DNA from: Mesorhizobium helmanticense
GTDB lineage: Bacteria > Pseudomonadota > Alphaproteobacteria > Rhizobiales > Rhizobiaceae
Direction: 5' to 3'
Length of the DNA stretch: 36,749 nucleotides
Assembly (NCBI RefSeq): GCF_003034915.1
Contig: NZ_PZJX01000004.1
Coordinates: 1-36,749, forward strand
Part shown: positions 1 through 6,528 of the stretch, piece by piece
How positions within the stretch are numbered: position 1 is the first letter of the stretch
Layout of the letters: every line of letters begins with the position of its first letter
Notes under the pieces: generated by a model
The model's input: only the letters and a program-made list of their open reading frames with translations
Told to the model about the DNA's origin: nothing
The model's database searches: none
Position numbers and translations under genes: made by a program

Positions 1-1
1 T

Positions 2-451
2 GGCCAGGACAGGTCTTCCAATGAAACCTATATCCAGGTCGCTAGCAAAGGCTGGAGCCTGCCGGCTGAAAATCTCCGCTCCGCGATTGCAAAAAGCCTG
101 TCCCTTCGCGAGTCACTGCTCCGCTATGCCCACGCGTTCCTTATCCAGTCGTCCCGGACTGCACTGATCAACGGCCATTCGAAAATCGAGGAACGCCTGG
201 CCCGCTGGTTGCTGATGGTCCACGATCGCAGTGAAGGCAACAAGATCTACCTGACGCATGAATTTCTGGCGACCATGCTCGGCTCTCGGCGTCCCGGCGT
301 TACCGTAGCCCTGCAAATGCTTGAATACAGGGGGCTGGTTCACGCTAAACGCGGTGAAATTACCATCGTTGACCGAGCAGGAATGATCGCTCTTACCCAT
401 GGCGCCTACGGCGAGGAGGAACAGCGCTATTTTGGCCTGGTCTCCAGCTGA
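2..451 (+). CDS. Crp/Fnr-family transcriptional regulator, C-terminal part
   Basis: The gene enters from the left edge, so its start and most of the cyclic-nucleotide-binding-like barrel are missing. About 149 residues are visible. The frame is open from base 2 to the TGA at 449-451. The middle has the long dimerisation-helix style run (SLRESLLRYAHAFLIQSSRT) and the segment KIEERLARWLLMVHDR that precedes the winged helix in this family. The helix-turn-helix follows (LTHEFLATMLGSRRPGVTVA), then the wing LEYRGLVHAKRGEITIVDR. This is the DUF-free Crp/Fnr type common in rhizobia, lacking a visible iron-sulphur cysteine set in the part seen. It should bind DNA as a dimer. The effector and targets cannot be told. 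The call of family is firm; the exact role is unknown. Confidence 0.85.
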   Translation, partial: GQDRSSNETYIQVASKGWSLPAENLRSAIAKSLSLRESLLRYAHAFLIQSSRTALINGHSKIEERLARWLLMVHDRSEGNKIYLTHEFLATMLGSRRPGVTVALQMLEYRGLVHAKRGEITIVDRAGMIALTHGAYGEEEQRYFGLVSS

Positions 452-706
452 TTGTCTATGCGGTGGCCATTTGACTGCCAAGGTGTCTAAAGGATTTGGC
501 CGAGCTTTTGTTCTTCCCGGTCGGACTGAAATCACCGTCTCGGACCTAACTGCAAATCCAGCCTCAATTGCGAGCCAACACTGCCTCCGATTTCAGCTAG
601 TAAAGTTTTGTCCGGAAGCGTACAAAAGACAGGTCGTCAGCCACGAATTGGGCGCTGACGCTTGGGAGCGATCACCGCACTCCTGCCCCAACGGAGGCCG
701 GATTAG

Positions 707-874
707 GTGACGCAATCAGGACAACCGGGTTTAAGCGAGCAGGCTATTGCTTCTCTGGTTCGCGAGTCCGGAGCTTCAGAGCAGCAAATCAGAGAAATCA
801 TTTCCCTAGTCGGCTTCGATCGCTCTTCAATTCTGAGGGAAGCGCGCTTGGTGGCCCCCAAACCCAAACCATGA
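707..874 (+). CDS. Small conserved hypothetical protein, 55 residues
   Basis: A short gene starting at GTG 707 with a good ribosome binding site, GGAGG at 693-697, nine bases upstream. The product begins VTQSGQPGLSEQAIASLVRE and is mostly helical, with the ordered pattern SGASEQQIREIISLVGFDRSS followed by ILREARL. The layout of a predicted helix, a short SEQQIREI stretch and a valine-glycine turn loosely recalls the DUF3606 small proteins of rhizobia, but the match is too weak to name it. It stands alone between the Crp/Fnr gene and a DUF768 gene. The ribosome binding site and protein-like composition support it as a real gene. Confidence 0.55.
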   Translation: MTQSGQPGLSEQAIASLVRESGASEQQIREIISLVGFDRSSILREARLVAPKPKP

Positions 875-944
875 TCCCAGAAAAGACAGACGTCTCGCTT
901 TGTCAGTTTGACCAAGCAAATCGCTGATCGCGGTCGATAGTCGA

Positions 945-1040
945 CGGCAGCCGCAGCCCCCGCGAAAAGCCTTGCAGCCCACCGTCTTTGGTTAATACGC
1001 GGCCCAGTGGCTGAAAGTTTCAGACGAAAATGGCCGAGGC
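945..1040. repeat. Diverged intergenic repeat, copy A
   Basis: This ~96-bp stretch resembles bases 5899-5996. Shared blocks in the same order are a CCCCCGC core, AAA, CCT-GCAGCCC, a middle of equal length (45 bases) and GAAAATGGCCG. Both copies can form a hairpin around the C-run, with GC-rich arms ending in GCAGCC. No protein is evident in either copy. The identity is low, and the nature of the element is unknown. Confidence 0.4.
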
Positions 1041-1131
1041 TCAGATATTTGAGGTCGGAGGGGCGCCGCCTGGCGGGCAGCAGGATTTTCGGGGAGAAGG
1101 AACTTAATCCCATTCGCCGGCTTATGGCTGG

Positions 1132-1359
1132 ATGAGCGCACGTGGCATCAACTTCTTCGACAAATGGATGGCAGAGCATCTGCCTAAGGCAATGACAAGC
1201 GATCCGTTCGCCATTAGGGGTCTGGCCGACCAGGCCCTGAAAGCGGCTGAGGAGAGTGGCATCAAAACACATGAGATCGAAGAGGAGGTCGGCAACGTGT
1301 TCGACGTCATTTACGACGCCATGCTGCATCGTGAAGGCGGCATGGTGGAAATGCCCTGA
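1132..1359 (+). CDS. DUF768 domain-containing protein
   Basis: A 75-residue protein starting MSARGINFFDKWMAEHLP, which is the recognisable opening of the DUF768 family, a small family found almost only in Mesorhizobium and close relatives. The rest (FAIRGLADQALKAAEE, then HEIEEEVGNVFDVIYDAML) also fits, and the length is usual. Its function is unknown. The start codon at 1132 overlaps the stop of a three-codon reading frame beginning at ATG 1124. No strong ribosome binding site sits right upstream; a purine-rich GGGGAGAAGGAA lies about 40 bases away. It is one of the better genus markers in the window. Confidence 0.85.
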   Translation: MSARGINFFDKWMAEHLPKAMTSDPFAIRGLADQALKAAEESGIKTHEIEEEVGNVFDVIYDAMLHREGGMVEMP

Positions 1360-1434
1360 AGCGACTTGCATCCGGCCGACAGACCGGGGACAGTTAACTC
1401 GGTGCGGCGACCCCATCAACGGAGATCGCCATGC

Positions 1435-1566
1435 ATGCCTCAGAAGACACTCGCCGATACCCTTGCCGCCCGCGAAACGGTCTATGTCAATTGCGGCCGT
1501 CCAATGTGCTGTCAGTGGCGACTGCCGAGCGGTTTAGCACGAAAGACTACGCGCCGCCGTCGCTGA
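1435..1566 (+). pseudogene. Truncated remnant of a small cysteine-containing rhizobial protein
   Basis: Starting at ATG 1435, with GGAG at 1421-1424 upstream, the frame reads PQKTLADTLAARETVYVNCG followed by RPMCC. From memory this resembles the N-terminus of a small rhizobial protein that goes on with two further CxxC-type pairs. Here the sequence after MCC turns basic and stops at 1564-1566 after only 43 residues. The tail overlaps a 17-base sequence (1533-1549) that recurs at 6249-6265. I read it as a gene cut short by rearrangement or frameshift. It may still be translated as a short peptide. The family assignment is tentative. Confidence 0.4.
1533..1549. repeat. 17-base exact repeat, copy 1
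   Basis: TTTAGCACGAAAGACTA occurs here and, identically, at 6249-6265. In both places it is followed by a similar GCCGTCG block. In both, one minus-strand frame reads VFRAK. The flanks are otherwise different. Confidence 0.5.
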
Positions 1567-1965
1567 GGATGACGCACGCGCAGCCAAATTGAAGTAAGTG
1601 GCTCTTTGCGCTTCCCTGCGGAAGACGACCTGAACGCCTTCGTGAGCTGCGCGACGTTCAGATACCAAACTCAGTGCTTTTGAACCTTTTGAGTGTCCGC
1701 CAAAGGGAGTTTGTCCGAATTTTCTAACAGCCGATCGGGTTGATTGCCGAGAGAAGGACTGAGGCGGATCAATGCCAGATTTTGGGGCGGCGTACCTAAT
1801 CCCTATCGTTTGCTTCTGTGAATTGGCTCATATGGCGCCCCGTCGTGGTCACCTAGTATCTCGCTGGTCGAGGTGTCGCCTATTTGGCGCGGCAAAGTCC
1901 GATAGCGAACTCGGCAGCATTCCCTCAATCTCCAACTACCGCGCGCTGGCGCCCTTGGGGAATAG
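1567..1965. other. Gap without a recognisable gene
   Basis: I see no convincing reading frame, RNA gene or terminator here. Short open frames lack ribosome binding sites and protein-like composition. Confidence 0.5.
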
Positions 1966-2184
1966 ATGCTCTCTGCTGCTTCGATCTCTGTAGTTGTCCT
2001 TTACGTGGTCGCGACTTTTTCCGTGATCGGATTCGCTGCTACGTTGGTCATTTCATTGCCACTTGGATTGCTGATCTACTGGGCCGACGAAGAGACCTAC
2101 GACAGACGAATCCTTCGGAAGGCATTAGATTGGATGACGGTGTTCGGCTCTTACCGGGCTGATTGTGGTTGCCGCCTGAACTAA
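1966..2184 (+). CDS. Possible small membrane protein, 72 residues
   Basis: The frame begins MLSAASISVVVLYVVATFSV and continues with a second hydrophobic run (IGFAATLVISLPLGLLIYWA), followed by an acidic and basic tail (DEETYDRRILRKALDW). A GGGG sequence lies about six bases before the ATG at 1966. The N-terminal 45 residues could span the membrane once or twice. I do not recognise a family. The last residues (CGCRLN) look like read-through into non-coding sequence, so the gene may be damaged at its 3' end or not real. It stands alone. Confidence 0.35.
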   Translation: MLSAASISVVVLYVVATFSVIGFAATLVISLPLGLLIYWADEETYDRRILRKALDWMTVFGSYRADCGCRLN

Positions 2185-2340
2185 GTTCTGATGCGACGGG
2201 CATCAGCCGCAACCAACCCTGCCGCAATCCGTTGACCCAAAGCCGGGTTGATCCCCTGGCCACTCCAGAACTGCCCGCCTGGCTTGAATCCCGGGCGGGC
2301 CATTTTTGCATCCGCTGGGCACTCCCGCTAGAACGTTGCG

Positions 2341-2613
2341 ATGCGCGCACCACTGCTTGATCCCGATGTCGCCGACGAGGCACCGACATCTCCCGTGCTC
2401 ACCAGCTACGACGAAGACCGCCTGCTCACCTATATCCGCCTGCTCGACGCCGCGGCCGAAGATGCCGACTGGCGGGAGGTCGCCAAGATCGTCCTGCATA
2501 TTGACCCGGAGCGTGAGCCCGAACGGGCATTCAAGGCTTGGGAGACGCATGTCGCCCGCTGGATGACAACGAACGGTTACAAGTATTTGCTCGCTGGCGG
2601 GGCGCCGCACTAA
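2341..2613 (+). CDS. DUF2285 domain-containing protein (helix-turn-helix-like)
   Basis: This 90-residue protein matches the DUF2285 domain along its length: a Tyr-Asp pair before the first helix, LLTYIRLLDAAAEDADWREV, then AKIVLHIDPEREPERAFKAW and ETHVARWMTTNGYKYLL. DUF2285 proteins in Mesorhizobium are winged-helix-like factors. One of them, FseA, activates excision of the symbiosis island through a frameshift fusion of two small genes. Here the domain stands alone. An unrecognised frame (2163-2360) ends inside its first codons in a different phase. No clear ribosome binding site precedes ATG 2341. Such solo genes usually lie in mobile or formerly mobile DNA, which fits this neighbourhood. 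The target is unknown. Confidence 0.75.
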   Translation: MRAPLLDPDVADEAPTSPVLTSYDEDRLLTYIRLLDAAAEDADWREVAKIVLHIDPEREPERAFKAWETHVARWMTTNGYKYLLAGGAPH

Positions 2614-2942
2614 ACGCAGAGCGGGTCAGCCGCCCATCGTGTCCATTAAGGTAAACATCTCACCACAAGCCTTATGGTGGCCTTTACTCGCTACTTCCTT
2701 GTCAAATTCACGAAACCCGTTGGCGATATCGCCTTGCCCCACCCATGAGCAGATATGATCACAGAAAGAGGAAGTTTGCCATGCCGGGGGAGATTCGTTT
2801 GCATGCAAATGTTTCTTTGGACCGAGTTTTGTGAAGCTTTTCACCGTCCTCGCACAATTGATTGGATACACACCTGGCGCAATTCCAGAGCCCCTGCGAT
2901 TTCGCCGGGATGCACTCAACCATCGACTGCATGGGAGCTAAC
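2614..2942. other. Gap without a supported gene
   Basis: A minus-strand frame ending at 2626 has a protein-like tail (GDIANGFREFDKEVASKG) but no start signal or recognisable family. I see no other structure here. Confidence 0.4.
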
Positions 2943-3107
2943 GTGTCGATTTTCAAAAGACTTGGCCGGATTGGCCACGCTCTTAACCGAGCCCGTATCA
3001 GGAAAACTACAATTCAGACGCTGGACAGCTTGCCGCCTGAAATTCAGAAGGACATCGGCTGGGCAAAGTCGATCCCTGGCGCCGACGAGATACGGCTGCC
3101 GTTCTAG
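2943..3107 (+). CDS. Small DUF1127-like conserved protein, 54 residues
   Basis: The start is set by GGGAG at 2933-2937, five bases before GTG 2943. An in-frame ATG at 2931 overlaps that site and is less likely. The protein reads VSIFKRLGRIGHALNRARIR, then LDSLPPEIQKDIGW and ends PGADEIRLPF. The arrangement of a basic amphipathic helix followed by Leu-Pro-x-Glu-x-x-x-Asp-Ile-Gly is like the DUF1127 group, in which an arginine-rich helix precedes a conserved 'L-x-D-I-G' turn. Some DUF1127 proteins bind RNA or affect phosphate metabolism, but that cannot be assumed here. It is convergent with the broken minus-strand genes that follow. Confidence 0.65.
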   Translation: MSIFKRLGRIGHALNRARIRKTTIQTLDSLPPEIQKDIGWAKSIPGADEIRLPF

Positions 3108-3192
3108 CCGCGGCTCTCGGCCAGCACAGGTCTTCTGTGGTGCAGGGCGGTCGGCTGCTCCGGCTCGCCGTCCGACTGGTGGATCCGGGTAG

Positions 3193-3368
3193 TTAAAGGT
3201 ATCGCTCGCCGTCGGCGCGGTGCGCGAAACAGAACCAATGCGGCGTCTGCTTTGGCTTGGCAATCCCCAGCCGGCATGCCTGCTGCACTCGGCGCGCTCA
3301 CAGACATGGTGCTGAACGCCCGGCGTGGTGACATGCTCGAGAAGTCGAATTCTGATCTCGTCGCTCAT
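3193..3368 (-). pseudogene. Frameshifted small protein gene downstream of the YedK-like gene
   Basis: The minus-strand frame opens MSDEIRIRLLEHVTTPGVQH and continues HVCERAECSRHAGWG. After that it slips. In the next phase the sequence reads AKPKQTPHWFCFAHRADGER, ending YL and TAA at 3193-3195. One missing base in the GGATTGCC run (ancestrally GGATTTGCC) would join the halves into a ~58-residue protein with paired Cys and His residues suggestive of metal binding. Its ATG overlaps the TGA of the YedK-like gene (ATGA at 3365-3368), so the two were one operon. The function is unknown. A sequencing error is possible, but the neighbour is broken as well. Confidence 0.55.
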
Positions 3369-4042
3369 AGCAGTTTTATCGGCTCGATTAGCCCGGCGTA
3401 GTCATTGGGCTGGTTGTTGATAGCCGCCGCGTTGACCTCGCGGCCGACACGATAGAACTGAAGCTGTCCGTCAATGTCGTGCCTGAGAATTTCCTTCAGG
3501 TCGCCAGCGGGCGTCTTGGGATCAAGCCAGGCGTCGTAATAGGCCGGATCGAGGATGAGCGGCTGGCGGTCGTGGATCTCATTGACCGGCGCCGCCGAAG
3601 GCTCCGTGATCATAGTGCAACTGGTGACATCGAGATTGGAGTTGTAGGCCCAAAGGCCCGCAAATGAGAACGGCGCGTGGTCGGGCTGGAAAATGTGCCA
3701 CGGGTCTTTCTTGCCGTCCGCAGGTGAGATCGTCCATTCGTAATAGCCATCGGCCGAGATCAGGCAGCGGTTGGTGGCTGGTGCCATTCTGGGCGAAGGA
3801 GAAGCCCAAAGGACAGATGTTCAATGCCCGCATCGAAAGTGTCGACACGATGCCTTCAAATCAAAACGGCCGGTCCGCAGCCGATGGTTGCCGTCATCGG
3901 CGGCTGTGACGAAAGGAACCTCGTCTGTCGGCGCGATATTGTAGCGGGGCGCGTCGTTGCGGCCGACATCCGCCGGTGCCGTCAGCCGATAGAGCCGGTG
4001 AATTTCCGACCACGGCAGATATCTGGTAAAGCGCCCACACAT
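3365..4042 (-). pseudogene. SOS response-associated peptidase (YedK/HMCES family), broken by an internal inversion
   Basis: YedK/HMCES proteins use an N-terminal Cys2 to crosslink abasic sites in single-stranded DNA. Here the N-terminal part is normal: MCGRFTRYLPWSEIHRLY, then APRYNIAPTDEVPFVTAADD, breaking off after RLRTGRF. The C-terminal part resumes at TNRCLISADGYYEW and runs to the stop at 3365. The missing middle (GLVPFWAKEKPKGQMFNARI, then ESVDTMPSN) is present but on the opposite strand, at 3776-3861. Turning those 86 bases round restores one open frame of 225 residues, a typical length. ATG 4042 gives Cys at position 2 and has GAGG eight bases upstream; ATG 4048 is too close to it. 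The gene follows the 4052-4639 gene closely and overlaps the next small gene, as in an operon. Confidence 0.85.
3776..3861 (+). other. Inverted 86-bp segment inside the YedK-like gene
   Basis: On the plus strand these bases encode the family's central block, including LVPFWAKEKPKGQMFNARIE. The host gene is on the minus strand. Re-inverting exactly 86 bases keeps the reading frame through both junctions. No long inverted repeats flank the segment; an 8-base pair CCATCGGC/GCCGATGG lies outside both junctions. About five residues usually found between DTMP and RCL seem absent, so a small deletion may have accompanied the event. Confidence 0.8.
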
Positions 4043-4051
4043 CTTCATACC

Positions 4052-4639
4052 TCAGTTAGGAGGCGCCGACGCCTTTTCCAGCGCCTCGATCGCGGCAAAC
4101 ACAGCCTGCCGCTTCGGCTCGATCGGCTCATCCGGCGTGAACTGAGCATGAGCCAGGGGCGTATAAGCAACTGTTACCGCGCTGACGAGGTCTCGCGCCA
4201 GCGTCCCATTGGCCATCTCTGATGTAGCAGCGAGGGCAAGCAGGAAAATGCGATCGTCGCTATACTCTTTGCCGTCTTCCGCCTGGACGATGGCACGAAG
4301 CTTCGCCAAAGCCGTCCCCCGATCCGCAAGTTGCTCGTCGGGCTTCGTCAGCAATTGCAATCCAACCGCCTCCAACCTTTTCTGATCCGGCCAGTCGACA
4401 CAGCACGCCCTAAGCGCCGCTTTGTTCGCCTCATACCAGATCTCGGCAGCCTGATATTCCGCTTCCGATGGCTCTTCGTCTTCTGGGAAACCCATGTCGT
4501 CCCAACCTTCGACCGCGAACGCTCCGCTTGCGGCTTCCTCAGCTGTCATTCCAGCGCGGTTAAGCACCGCTTTAGCGGCCTCGATGCCTCTCTGCCTTTC
4601 CTCGGGCGTTGCGCCCCTGGCGTTCATAAGCATGTCCAT
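4052..4639 (-). CDS. Hypothetical protein, 195 residues
   Basis: I do not recognise this family. The start is ATG 4639 because GGAGG (4645-4649) sits five bases upstream; an ATG at 4651 overlaps that site. The protein is acidic and largely helical. Its first 40 residues (MDMLMNARGATPEERQRGIE, then AAKAVLNRAGMTAEEA) have the look of a small helical DNA- or protein-binding domain, faintly like DUF2786. A negatively charged linker (GFPEDEEPSEAEYQAAEIWY) follows. The rest is alanine- and leucine-rich helices. No signal peptide or membrane segment is seen. It is the first gene of the minus-strand operon that continues into the broken YedK-like gene, with nine bases between its stop and that start. 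It is divergent from the 4762 operon. Confidence 0.7.
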   Translation of the reverse strand: MDMLMNARGATPEERQRGIEAAKAVLNRAGMTAEEAASGAFAVEGWDDMGFPEDEEPSEAEYQAAEIWYEANKAALRACCVDWPDQKRLEAVGLQLLTKPDEQLADRGTALAKLRAIVQAEDGKEYSDDRIFLLALAATSEMANGTLARDLVSAVTVAYTPLAHAQFTPDEPIEPKRQAVFAAIEALEKASAPPN

Positions 4640-4761
4640 GACCGCCTCCATTATGGCTGGCAGGCCAAGAGTGAACGAAAAGAGAACAGAAATGTCAAGC
4701 CAGGCCTTGACGCCAGAGGAATATGTTCCTTATTCCTGATCGATCTGAACAGGGGAAGGCT

Positions 4762-4971
4762 ATGGGAAGGCGCCAAAACGTGCCGGCCGGTGAAGCTATG
4801 GCTGAATTGGAGTTGGTCGCCCAGCAGGCGATAGCTGCAGCGAATGGCGATGCTGTGGCGGCTCTCTTGTACGTGCTCACCAGGAACGCCGAACTGGAGC
4901 GCGAGCTTGCTTTGTCAAGGGCGGCAATCTCCAACGGCTTTTCTCGCGGTTGGCACAAGGCGCGGCTCTAG
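4762..4971 (+). CDS. Small conserved hypothetical protein, 69 residues
   Basis: The start at ATG 4762 is supported by the purine run AGGGGAAGG at 4751-4759. The protein begins MGRRQNVPAGEAMAELELVA and is nearly all helix, with alternating leucine, alanine and glutamate (AALLYVLTRNAELERELALS) that could form a short coiled coil, followed by a basic tail. It is the first of three plus-strand genes; the next starts two bases after its stop. I know of no function. Its tight coupling to the zinc-ribbon-like protein suggests they act together. Confidence 0.6.
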   Translation: MGRRQNVPAGEAMAELELVAQQAIAAANGDAVAALLYVLTRNAELERELALSRAAISNGFSRGWHKARL

Positions 4972-4973
4972 CC

Positions 4974-5435
4974 ATGGCAGACACAGCGGAAGACAATTTC
5001 CGGATTGAGGTTTGGGATCGGGAAGAGAAAACGCATCTCGAAACGATATGCCGATCGCCGGATGCCATGGTCAGTCAGGCGGCCTGGCAAGCCGCCATCC
5101 GGCGCCGGCCGGGCATGCTGCTGATCCACTACAACAGCCGCCACGTCATGGAGAAGATCGTGACGCCAGGCGAAGTGAGGATTTCACCACAGACAATCAT
5201 CGACGGCAGCGTGCATGCTGGCCTCGACGTGTCGCTTGGTGACCTGCGCGAATGGCATGCGCTGCGCGCGTGGTGCAGAAACTGCTCGCATCATGCGGAG
5301 GTTAAGCCGGCGGCGCTCATCCGGAAATACGGGAAGGCTGCGCTGTTCAGCACGGTCGAGAGGGCACTGCTCTGCACGAGCTGCGACAGAGGCGGCCCGG
5401 TAAGGCTGGAGATCCACAGGCTACCCAGGAATTGA
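4974..5435 (+). CDS. Hypothetical protein with a four-cysteine zinc-ribbon-like end
   Basis: The product is about 153 residues from ATG 4974, two bases after the preceding gene. The N-terminal half (FRIEVWDREEKTHLETICRS, then AAWQAAIRRRPGMLLIHYNS) resembles the opening of rhizobial proteins with no assigned function. The C-terminal half has WCRNCSHHAEVKPAALIRKY and, about 20 residues later, LLCTSCDRGGPVRLEI. The two CxxC pairs would bind one zinc ion. Proteins of this shape are common near phage-like and accessory genes in rhizobia. It is the middle gene of a three-gene operon. A nucleic-acid-binding role is an inference from the fold only. Confidence 0.7.
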   Translation: MADTAEDNFRIEVWDREEKTHLETICRSPDAMVSQAAWQAAIRRRPGMLLIHYNSRHVMEKIVTPGEVRISPQTIIDGSVHAGLDVSLGDLREWHALRAWCRNCSHHAEVKPAALIRKYGKAALFSTVERALLCTSCDRGGPVRLEIHRLPRN

Positions 5436-5446
5436 AAGGATGCGAA

Positions 5447-5779
5447 ATGCAGGAGCTTATCGATTTTCTACAAACCAACTCGGCGCTGGTGCTGGCTAAC
5501 CCAGCTCTCTTTGCTACGCTCGCGATCCTCTTCGGAGGTGGAGGGTTCGTTGTCGGCCGCTACTTCCTGGCAGAACGCATCGCCAATCTGGAAAGCCGCA
5601 TTGCGAGACGGGATGACGAGATTGCGGAGCTCAAGGGGGGTCGACCGACTGAAGAAGAGGCAGACTTGCAGACGGTGCCTTTAATGGCCACCACTGCCGA
5701 ATGGGGAGATGAGGAGAGCGCACTCGCTAGCAGCCTCTTCGCACGCACCGAAGAAAAAATACGCCTTTGTCAGTCCTAA
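5447..5779 (+). CDS. Small single-pass membrane protein with a coiled coil
   Basis: The start at ATG 5447 follows GAAAGGA at 5434-5440; the spacing to the preceding stop (5433-5435) suggests translational coupling. The protein (110 residues) has a hydrophobic segment around residues 15-34 (LVLANPALFATLAILFGGGG). A charged coiled coil follows (RIANLESRIARRDDEIAELK), then an acidic tail. It is probably anchored in the inner membrane with the coiled coil in the cytoplasm. I do not recognise a family. It is the last gene of the three-gene operon. Confidence 0.6.
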   Translation: MQELIDFLQTNSALVLANPALFATLAILFGGGGFVVGRYFLAERIANLESRIARRDDEIAELKGGRPTEEEADLQTVPLMATTAEWGDEESALASSLFARTEEKIRLCQS

Positions 5780-6096
5780 GGTGAAGGGTGCCTGTGGCAC
5801 ATCGGCTGCTGCGATCGGCCGATCTGATGGTGGTGTCCGGCGGCGTTAATCGATGCAGCTTGCCAAGCGGTTCCCGACGCATTCGCTGGGCTGAGCGACG
5901 GCCGGCTGCGAACCCCCGCCAAAACCTCGCAGCCCGCCATCAGAATCATAGTCGGAGGCTGACAACAACACGTTAGACGGGAAAATGGCCGGCGCCAATT
6001 GGGCGGGGGGGACGCCGGCCAGACGGAGCGTTTTCAGTTCCGCCGCTTCAATAAACTAGCGGACCAGGCGTCGGTGCGTATGGTGCGATCACGGAA
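5780..6096. other. Gap holding repeat copy B
   Basis: No supported gene. Bases 5899-5996 are the second copy of the diverged repeat described at 945-1040. Confidence 0.4.
5899..5996. repeat. Diverged intergenic repeat, copy B
   Basis: This copy has a clearer hairpin than copy A: GCTGCGA and TCGCAGC arms around an ACCCCCGCCAAAACC loop. The spacing from GCAGCCC to GAAAATGGCCG equals that of copy A. Confidence 0.4.
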
Positions 6097-6231
6097 TTAT
6101 CTACGGGACTTCCTCCAGCCAGCCGCTCGGGCTTCCTCTTCGGAGCAAAACCATTCTTCCCCGAACTCAGGGCGAATGATCGTTTCGTCGTAAACTTCTG
6201 GCTAGGCACACGGTAGATGGGTCTTTGAGCG
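6097..6231 (-). pseudogene. C-terminal relic of a sunset-domain (thermonuclease-type) protein
   Basis: On the minus strand, RPIYRVPSQKF is followed, one phase over, by YDETIIRPEFGEEWFCSEEE and ARAAG. A further phase then gives WRKSRR and a stop at 6097-6099. The order 'IY-x-x-P-G/S-Q-x-Y/F ... W-F-C-S-E-x-E-A-x-A-A-G-W-R-x-S' is the C-terminal sunset domain found at the end of many rhizobial thermonuclease-like secreted proteins. The N-terminal part and the usual CNIKGNI stretch are not seen, and at least two frame changes are needed. It is a decayed fragment. Confidence 0.6.
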
Positions 6232-6248
6232 ACAACCCGCCGCTCCAA

Positions 6249-6265
6249 TTTAGCACGAAAGACTA
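6249..6265. repeat. 17-base exact repeat, copy 2
   Basis: Identical to 1533-1549. It lies directly upstream, on the minus strand, of the sunset-domain relic. Confidence 0.5.
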
Positions 6266-6528
6266 GGCTTCGCCGTCGATATCGCCAGAACTTCGGTCTG
6301 CGGGATGGCGGGCTGGGTTAAGCCAAGCCTGATCGGTTTTCGTGAGGAGTGAGATGTCACTCCCCTCGGCCTCAAAATGAGCGTCCCTCTCATGCGCGAG
6401 AGACCGTTCTCTCAACCGGCGCTAGTCGTTGGTGAAGCTGCGCGAATTGGTTAGCGCCAAGTAGATGCATTTCTGCTAATGTAACTCCTCTCGCACATTC
6501 ATGCGCGTGACGAATATGGGAGGATGCG
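6266..6528. other. Upstream region of the secreted-protein gene
   Basis: It contains a small perfect hairpin (GGAGTGA at 6346-6352 with TCACTCC at 6357-6363) without a T-run. No promoter is clear. Confidence 0.3.

Noticed and set aside
703..1419. Minus-strand frame of 238 codons
   Set aside because: It overlaps the DUF768 gene and the 707 gene on the other strand, and has no family features or start signal.
2163..2360. Coding sequence upstream of the DUF2285 gene
   Set aside because: It starts only at TTG, has no ribosome binding site and no recognised domain; kept only as a possible frameshift partner.
3747..3887. Invertible switch flanked by CCATCGGC/GCCGATGG
   Set aside because: These eight-base repeats lie outside the inversion junctions (3776 and 3861), and no recombinase is adjacent.
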